In this document: positions 61,301 to 64,000 of the stretch, piece after piece
Numbering within the stretch: the stretch's first letter is position 1
Layout: each line of letters opens with the position of its first letter
NCBI GenBank assembly: GCA_964023205.1
Contig: OZ026835.1
Span: forward strand, 35,571,380 to 35,635,379
Length of the DNA: 64,000 bases
DNA from: Lutraria lutraria
Taxonomy: Eukaryota; Mollusca; Bivalvia; Venerida; Mactridae
Reading direction: 5' to 3'
Notes under the pieces: generated by a model
What the model was told of the DNA's origin: nothing
What the model saw: the letters and a program-made list of their open reading frames with translations, nothing else
Database searches by the model: none
Program-made: the position numbers and the translations under genes

Positions 61301-64000
61301 CAGCTTAGGGAAATTTTGAAGGTGTTGTTACGGAGAGGTTGTTGCTCTACAGAGGGCCGCTCTAGAGAGGCTGAACTGTAGAACTATTGTTCTATATTAT
61401 ATACACAGGGGCCTGTAAGAACGAGTGGTTAGGGTCTCTGATTAATAAACACTAATCCCTCACCCCTGTGAGTTCAAGTCCCACTTAGGACCAAATATCA
61501 TATGTGTGTAAGCTGTCCAACAAGCATACGGCAGTGGTTCTACCTAGGTGTTAGCCTGGAATCTTCAACCACTGTTAAAGCTGGAACAATCACCCAAGGA
61601 CATAGGCTGTAGGTGCAATGTTAACTCCCACAGAAAATAAAGTATGCCCTACCTCTAGAGAGAATCTGATGCCTTCATATATAAATTCAACTTCTACTAT
61701 ATTCTTCAAAGAATTTGCTGGAAGGATTTGACCTCTGTAAAAGAACATCAATTAGATACAATATATAAAACACATACAAGCAAATTACACACAAAAAAAG
61801 CTTAAAAGACACATGAAATCTAAAGAAAGGATTTACTAATTTTCAGATTTTAACAACAGTTTATTATCCAGGGATGCGATTAAGGTTCAGGGACCATTTA
61901 GTAATCTAGTAGTTAAATTTCTCGTTGTTGTGGTTTGAATACACCATGATTATGAAATACCATTATGTAATGATCTTGAAAGAGTTGTTTTGATTGGACG
62001 AGTCTGATCCATGAACCAATCAGAAGAACCGTTACATTTATATGTTTAACCTGTGTATTTTTTGGCCCTAAGGGCATCCTCCCTTGAAAGGACCCTGTAC
62101 CCTAGAATAAAAATGGCTAACCTGTTTAACGAACTTTGGAAATCTTGGAATGCAGACTGAATCATGTGATCAGCTATGTGTAAAGCACCACAAATCACCC
62201 CCAGCATCATGTCAGGCTTCTCAGCTTGAACTTTCTCAGCAATCAGTTTATCTAACCAACTTGTAGTTATCTTGTTAGACTGGAATTCTTCAGTCTCTAA
62301 AAGCTTGGTCAAGTATTCTACAGTGGTACGGAAATCACCACGAATAGACAACTCCTTCAATGCAATCACCATATTTCTGAAATAAATGATGCATCTTTAA
62401 GTCTACATTCATACATAGATGAAATGCCTATTCACTAATATCAATCATGCCCGAATACAAAAGACTTTGAATCTGGAATATCCTATGCATGTAAATTAAT
62501 GATATAATATGTACATTCAGATGAAAAATATATCTAGGAATGTGATTGGTGCTGAAGCTGAAGAGATGAAGGGATGAAATATAAATAGCAAGGGATTTTG
62601 GGGGTCATCTTGTAGTTGAATTTCTTGTTGTTCTAGATGGAAGACACCTTTACGGCATGCCTGGATGTAATGACGCCATTCCAATTATAAGGAAACATGC
62701 ATGCCCCGGGGTTATAGAACTTAAGATTGGTCTCCTAGCTCAAATCTCATTATTTGCGATTTAGAATTTCTAAGTTAATTATCATCAGACAATAATGATA
62801 TCATTGATACATAAGTCTGTCAGCATAACTGATCTGAATATGTATTTAAACATTAATCAGCTTTATCTTTTCAACCATAATACTTTGAGAATGGAATTGA
62901 GATTTAAGCTTGGAGACTGTTCTCAAGTTTTATTACCTAGGAGCCCTGGAAACATCTAATACAGTATGTTATCAGACCCCACATCTACATGAAACAAACA
63001 TGGCTTACTCTCTGGCATCCTCTCTATCTTCTCCCCAAGAGAAACAATGTCCGAACTGGGAGTCAGCAAACTCGTGCAATCCTCCGCTGGCCGTCACACT
63101 GAAATATCCCCATACGTTCTTACTGCTACGGAAATTTAATTCCTGCACTGTTCCAGAACTTGGCTTGAATCCCTGTGGTAGTCAAGAAAATAGAAAATCA
63201 GTATAGTCACTGCCTGGCAATAAATATTTGCACTCATTCACACCAGTCTGTGAGGAAATACTAGTGGAGTTAAAGGTTTAGTACAGAGAATCATCCTACC
63301 TTGGACCTATAAGTGCAAGCAATGTTTCAGTGCCAATTTTTAACGATCTTTCACTTATATACGATGGCCAGTTCACAATCTAGCTTTCCTGGACGGTGGA
63401 CTGTATTCGAACCAGTACTAATTTATTCTTCCACAGGGACCTGGTAACTTCTGCACACAAGAAGAAAAATCGACATTGTGGTCAAAAGGGTATGTCCTGC
63501 AGACCTGAGATTCGAACCCAGATTGCCCAGTTACAAGACCAGTGCACTAACCATTGGACCATGGCCACGGCTCAATGATTTAATAACCTTTGATATTAAA
63601 AATTTTGACAACATAGTGGTTTACTGTACAACTTTGTATCTTATTTGAAAAATCTTCTTCTCCGAAACCACAAGACCTAGAGCTAAGATATTTTGTGTGT
63701 AGCATTGTCTAGGGTCAAAATTGGCCCCGCCCCGGGGGTCACTTGATTTCTATAGGCTTACATGTACATTGAGAAAATCTTTTAGGCTTCATGTACTTTT
63801 TGCGGTCATCACAACTATACTACATGTATATAACTAACTCACCTCATCAGGGTTTTCGCTGGTAATTCTTGCTGCTATCACATGACCTTTAGGGCGTGGT
63901 CTGATTGTTGGATTACGGAAGTCTATAGTCGATCTACCACAAGGTTCCTCACAGTACAGACAACGTATATCCTTCATATTATACAGTGGTAAACCCATGG
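36749..64000 (-). CDS. ACC (ACACA/ACACB-like): Acetyl-CoA carboxylase, multidomain eukaryotic type (5' end outside window)
   Basis: The enzyme carboxylates acetyl-CoA to malonyl-CoA, the committed step of fatty-acid synthesis, using a biotin arm that moves between the biotin carboxylase and carboxyltransferase sites. Forty coding exons join in phase to 1890 residues plus stop (TAG at 36749-36751). The order matches animal ACC: C-terminal edge of biotin carboxylase, linker, biotin carrier domain with EVMKM, long central domain, carboxyltransferase and a short tail. Roughly the first 500 residues, including the ATP-grasp core and the N-terminal AMPK site of vertebrates, lie upstream of the window. 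All introns are GT-AG; the largest (45661-49214) is filled with repeats. Residue numbers in the domain entries count from the Met codon at 63996-63998. Whether it equals the cytosolic (ACACA) or mitochondrial (ACACB) vertebrate form cannot be judged without the N-terminus; invertebrates generally have one gene. Confidence 0.97.
37594..37645. repeat. Fragment of CAGTCAAACC-family MITE
   Basis: Left end only: CGGTCATACTTGTGTTAGCA, then GCCACCTC and AATAAAGG. It lies in the intron between ACC exons 37253-37386 and 37795-37965. Confidence 0.55.
37795..40647 (-). CDS. ACC: ACC exons: carboxyltransferase domain, C-terminal part
   Basis: Exons 40551-40647, 39980-40115, 39354-39531, 38894-39059, 38347-38448 and 37795-37965; residues 1526-1808. 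Motifs: [25 protein letters not shown]-like [105 protein letters not shown] and [10 protein letters not shown]. These form the second crotonase-like half and the dimer-facing helices. The Arg of VAVETR is expected to help bind carboxybiotin by analogy with the yeast domain. Confidence 0.96.
39115..39290. repeat. Degenerate copy of the CTGT-ended MITE
   Basis: TTATTTTCTTTATAGGCTCA and TTGCTAAGATGGTCATTTTC parallel the better copies at 53887 and 58441. Ends are not recognisable. Confidence 0.4.
39737..39958 (-). repeat. SINE family A
   Basis: The plus strand starts TTTTAACACCATTTTTCAAC (tail complement) and ends with ACCCGGATTGTCAGGTTACA (head complement). The copy ends about 20 bp before ACC exon 39980-40115. 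Confidence 0.75.
40203..40432 (+). repeat. SINE family A, head truncated
   Basis: Forward copy: ACTTGCAACCCAGAATCCTG, a body with AATATGTGGAGAAG, and the tail AAAACATAGTTAAACCC. Confidence 0.7.
40941..44366 (-). CDS. ACC: ACC exons: carboxyltransferase domain, N-terminal part
   Basis: Exons 44205-44366, 43618-43749, 43079-43216, 42432-42650, 42071-42181, 41596-41739 and 40941-41158; residues 1151-1524. Key motifs: [131 protein letters not shown], and [11 protein letters not shown] with [12 protein letters not shown]. The SGARIG loop and the oxyanion-forming glycines of the crotonase fold are intact, so the domain should be active. Confidence 0.97.
41293..41397 (-). repeat. SINE family C, head and start of body
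   Basis: Minus-strand reading gives GACCTCTATGGTTGAGTACT and a B-box segment in GTTCAAATCCCATTTGGGAC, then the beginning of the body (AGAAGCTGTCCAGCTAGC). Confidence 0.65.
44580..44800. repeat. Dispersed repeat with AAATCAAGTGACC
   Basis: AAATCAAGTGACC appears twice (near 44619 and 44776) with CAATTTTGACCCCGG between. A related copy, in the opposite orientation, lies at 63640-63790. Probably an old transposon remnant; family unknown. Confidence 0.45.
44815..52567 (-). CDS. ACC: ACC exons: second half of the central domain
   Basis: Exons 52439-52567, 51798-51854, 51477-51518, 51040-51177, 50394-50564, 50023-50094, 49215-49306, 45555-45660 and 44815-44970; residues 830-1150. Motifs: [101 protein letters not shown] and [15 protein letters not shown]. 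Between 51854 and 51518 the protein goes from VLRK directly to KILPKYFTF and lacks about 17 residues found in human ACC1. Exon 51477-51518 is only 42 bp. Confidence 0.94.
45159..45350 (-). repeat. SINE family B
   Basis: The plus strand reads GTTTAACAGCCCATTCAACA, GAGCTGCCCCAGAGAAAGG and GAGAACCAGGCCTTATATTT. The head is missing. Confidence 0.65.
45355..45530. repeat. Dispersed repeat remnant
   Basis: Contains AGTTTGGTTGCAATTGACAT and ends CAGATGTAAGGTGATCATAA with CACGACGCACGGCACACAAC between. It resembles 59765-59990 in composition. Confidence 0.4.
45945..46140. repeat. Dispersed repeat with AGGGGCCATAACTC
   Basis: AGGGGCCATAACTCATGTGA, then ACCTGTATTTTATTATTATA and a GACCGACAGGGGTAACATAG end. 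It looks like a diverged relative of the family at 59765. Confidence 0.4.
46671..46880 (-). repeat. SINE family A, diverged
   Basis: Recognised by ACCAGTATTCCTGGATTCTC, ACCAGTACTAACCCTG and the head-side GCCCAGGGTTCAAACTCA. Confidence 0.65.
47523..47645 (+). repeat. SINE family C, body only
   Basis: TTCTACCCAGGTGTAAAACT, GGAAGTCATCAAATGACTCA and GGCTGTTGCAGTGTT match the body of the 61408 copy. Confidence 0.6.
47885..48065. repeat. Dispersed repeat E, copy 1
   Basis: GCACCGCAAGCGGTGCCGAC (itself a hairpin), CACTGCCTCAGTTAGATCTA, then GTTTCATGTAGCTACCTCTT and GTTATGAGCTACA. Copies at 55738 and 56293 share the same order. Confidence 0.6.
48309..48395. repeat. Fragment of CAGTCAAACC-family MITE
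   Basis: CAGTCAACCTGCAAACAAAG with GGCCACC and TTACTTTTATTTGGAAG; the right terminus is lost. Confidence 0.55.
48806..49048 (-). repeat. SINE family A
   Basis: The plus strand shows AGCCTTTTTTCAATGC, CAGCCATTGGACCAGTTTTC, ACCAGTACTACATACC and the head complement AACCACTGACCTGACCACGG. Confidence 0.78.
49655..49935 (-). repeat. SINE family B, near full length
   Basis: CCAATTGACAGCTACGGTCA, CACCCCAGGGAAAGGGTAGA, GGAGAACCAGGCATTTATAT, then GGGATGGGGACACTGAAAAG and the head complement TTACCACTAGACCACCTATC. A short family A fragment abuts it at 49590-49650. Confidence 0.75.
50838..50946 (-). repeat. SINE family A, truncated
   Basis: Head half only: ACATATGGAGGAAAATCAAC, AAGGGTATGACCTCCAGGTT and ACCACTGGACCACGGCGCGG. 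Confidence 0.7.
52117..52396 (-). repeat. SINE family B, with tRNA head
   Basis: The minus strand begins with GGTCTAATGGTAACATGCTG, a TTACTGATCCTAAGG anticodon region and the B box GGGTTTGATTC. It ends in the tail GGGTCGTTAAACAACAG. This copy shows that family B is tRNA-derived. Confidence 0.78.
52865..53040. mobile_element. TA-flanked MITE, CAGTCAAACC family
   Basis: 176 bp, left end CTGTCAAACGATGT, right end CACAGGTTTGACTG, interior with CAATAAAGGCCACAG and GGGTGGCCTTTGTTC. It ends 18 bp before ACC exon 53059-53179, inside an intron. Confidence 0.82.
53059..53820 (-). CDS. ACC: ACC exons: variable acidic loop of the central domain
   Basis: Exons 53632-53820 and 53059-53179; residues 727-829. 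A Ser-rich opening ([20 protein letters not shown]) leads to the conserved [13 protein letters not shown]. The second exon is strongly acidic ([20 protein letters not shown]). In vertebrates the matching region carries phosphorylation sites such as Ser1200/1201. The local sequence here is different, so equivalent control is not shown, though the Ser/Asp composition would suit phosphorylation. Confidence 0.92.
53887..54084. mobile_element. CTGT-ended TA-flanked MITE
   Basis: 198 bp flanked by TA. Left end CTGTATTTTCATTTATTTTC; the reverse complement of the right end is CTGTGGAATCATTAATTTTC. The interior has CACGAAA/TTTCGTG motifs in both orientations. Non-coding, in an ACC intron. Confidence 0.72.
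54420..58410 (-). CDS. ACC: ACC exons: first half of the central domain
   Basis: Exons 58195-58410, 57215-57435, 56616-56704, 56005-56129, 55265-55492, 54868-54957 and 54420-54538; residues 364-725. Conserved stretches include [109 protein letters not shown] and [13 protein letters not shown]. This is a helical scaffold without catalytic residues. Confidence 0.95.
55738..55925. repeat. Dispersed repeat E, copy 2
   Basis: CAAGAGCCCTAGACAGTGTC, ATCTATCCACCTATGATGTT and GTTATGAGCTAGATCTACAT align with the copies at 47885 and 56293. Confidence 0.6.
56293..56460. repeat. Dispersed repeat E, copy 3
   Basis: CAAGAGTGCCAAAAGTGGTG, TCAGTGAGATCTATCCACC and CATGTTGCTACCTCTT; ends with a CAGACACTGACGC segment. 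Confidence 0.6.
57717..57876. mobile_element. TA-flanked MITE, CAGTCAAACC family
   Basis: 160 bp, CAGTCAAACTTGTG to CACGGGTTTGACTG, both ends intact, TA on each side. It lies in an ACC intron. Confidence 0.85.
57948..58165 (-). repeat. SINE family A, diverged
   Basis: The plus strand starts GAGTTTTACGCCCTTTTTCA and contains GCAGACAGTTCACTTAACCA; the head side is rearranged around AGCGACCTTAATCACTCAG. Confidence 0.65.
58441..58595. mobile_element. CTGT-ended MITE, second copy
   Basis: CTGTGGAATCCACAAAATCA at the left, and ACCCAACGAAAATAAATG near the right. It is the reverse complement of the 53887 copy and slightly shorter. TA precedes it; the right junction is degraded. Confidence 0.65.
58908..59658 (-). 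CDS. ACC: ACC exons: biotin carboxyl carrier domain
   Basis: Exons 59530-59658 and 58908-58998; residues 290-363. The first begins [19 protein letters not shown] and contains [11 protein letters not shown]. The biotinylated lysine of VMKM is residue 321, codon 59565-59567. Animal ACCs have Val rather than Ala before MKM, as here. The second exon ([15 protein letters not shown]) closes the carrier fold. Confidence 0.97.
59047..59309 (+). repeat. SINE family A, forward orientation
   Basis: Head region TCTAGTGGTCATTACAATCT with a GGGTTCGAAGCCC B box, body with CTTGTGGAAGGGTAAG and tail AAACGGTGTTAAATCC. Confidence 0.75.
59332..59507. mobile_element. MITE with CAGTGCAACCTCC terminus
   Basis: Left end CAGTGCAACCTCCTTACAGC; the right end reads GGAGGTTACACT. 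Internal GTAAGGAGGTCACTGCTG and AACAAGGAGGTGACAGTGG repeat the terminal motif inside the element. A related fragment is at 57008-57105. Confidence 0.6.
59765..59990. repeat. Dispersed repeat with GGGCCCATAACTC
   Basis: GGGCCCATAACTCTAGAAG at one end and the hairpin AGCTCACCTGATGAATCAGG with TGAGCT at the other. Non-coding; this arrangement is common in bivalve genomes as far as I know. Confidence 0.5.
60410..60592. repeat. Dispersed repeat related to 25480
   Basis: TGCATAAGCCCCCCGAGTTA, a GGACGGACAAACGGACAGAC run, ATATGCCCCCAGTGG and GGGCATAAAAAATA. Confidence 0.5.
60616..64000 (-). CDS. ACC: ACC exons: biotin carboxylase C-terminus and linker to the carrier domain
   Basis: Exons 63843-64000 (runs off the window), 63009-63172, 62122-62376, 61653-61734 and 60616-60827; residues 1-289 plus a split Arg. 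Visible family motifs: [91 protein letters not shown], then [20 protein letters not shown]. These belong to the end of the biotin carboxylase fold and the adjoining helical/beta linker that holds the carrier domain. Confidence 0.96.
61129..61378. mobile_element. TA-flanked MITE with internal tandem duplication
   Basis: Left end CAGTAAAACCTCTGTAGGGC; the reverse complement of the right end is CAGTTCAGCCTCTCTAGAGC. Two direct copies of a segment of about 75 bp (GAGTAAAAATCAGCTTAGGG to GAGAGGTTGTTG) lie inside. 250 bp, in an ACC intron. Confidence 0.7.
61408..61640 (+). repeat. SINE family C, full length
   Basis: Head GGCCTGTAAGAACGAGTGGT, B box GAGTTCAAGTCCC, body TTCTACCTAGGTGTTAGCCT and CACTGTTAAAGCTGGAAC, tail GTGCAATGTTAAC. 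Best copy of the family; it ends 13 bp before ACC exon 61653-61734. Confidence 0.78.
63331..63568 (-). repeat. SINE family A
   Basis: The plus strand shows GGCCAGTTCACAATCTAGCT, TTCGAACCAGTACTAATT and the head complement AACCATTGGACCATGGCCAC with a GATTCGAACCC B-box complement. Confidence 0.78.
63640..63790. repeat. Dispersed repeat, opposite-strand relative of 44580
   Basis: Contains AGGGTCAAAATTGGCCCC and GGGGGTCACTTGATTTC. It lies just downstream of ACC exon 63843-64000, in the intron. Confidence 0.45.

Noticed and set aside
63396..63578. 60-residue plus-strand frame
   Set aside because: It lies entirely in a SINE family A copy.

Overview
The window is animal nuclear DNA, most likely from a bivalve mollusc. 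Genes are split into short exons by GT-AG introns, and the introns are full of tRNA-derived SINEs and TA-flanked MITEs. The mollusc call is inference from the type and density of these repeats; the species cannot be named from sequence alone. Both genes lie on the minus strand, head to tail: an acetyl-CoA carboxylase gene (window end to 36749, its 5' part beyond the window) followed by a complete DONSON replication-initiation gene (31028 to 20359).

Layout. 1-17458: a tandem satellite of about 62-bp monomers in two alternating forms (124-bp dimer). It contains nested higher-order repeats with offsets of 248, 1055, 1740, 2604 and 5481 bp, and it runs off the left edge. 17459-20358: intergenic, with one broken tRNA-like sequence at 19025. 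20359-31028: DONSON, ten coding exons joined in frame to 612 residues, with an in-frame start and stop. 31029-36748: intergenic, AT-rich, with no supported gene; part may be the carboxylase 3' UTR. 36749-64000: forty coding exons of acetyl-CoA carboxylase, joined in frame to 1890 residues, from the C-terminal edge of the biotin carboxylase domain through the biotin lysine (codon 59565-59567) and the central domain to the carboxyltransferase domain and stop.

The two genes act in unrelated processes: malonyl-CoA synthesis for fatty acids, and helicase loading and fork stability in DNA replication. Nothing suggests a functional link beyond adjacency. Every exon boundary was read by eye from splice sites, reading phase and protein similarity, and all fifty exons keep phase.

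The most unusual content is the structured satellite and the set of small DNA transposons. Several MITE families share TA target duplications and a CAGT(C/A)AAACC-like terminus, and one sits where it could supply the carboxylase polyadenylation signal. I found no convincing new multi-gene system.
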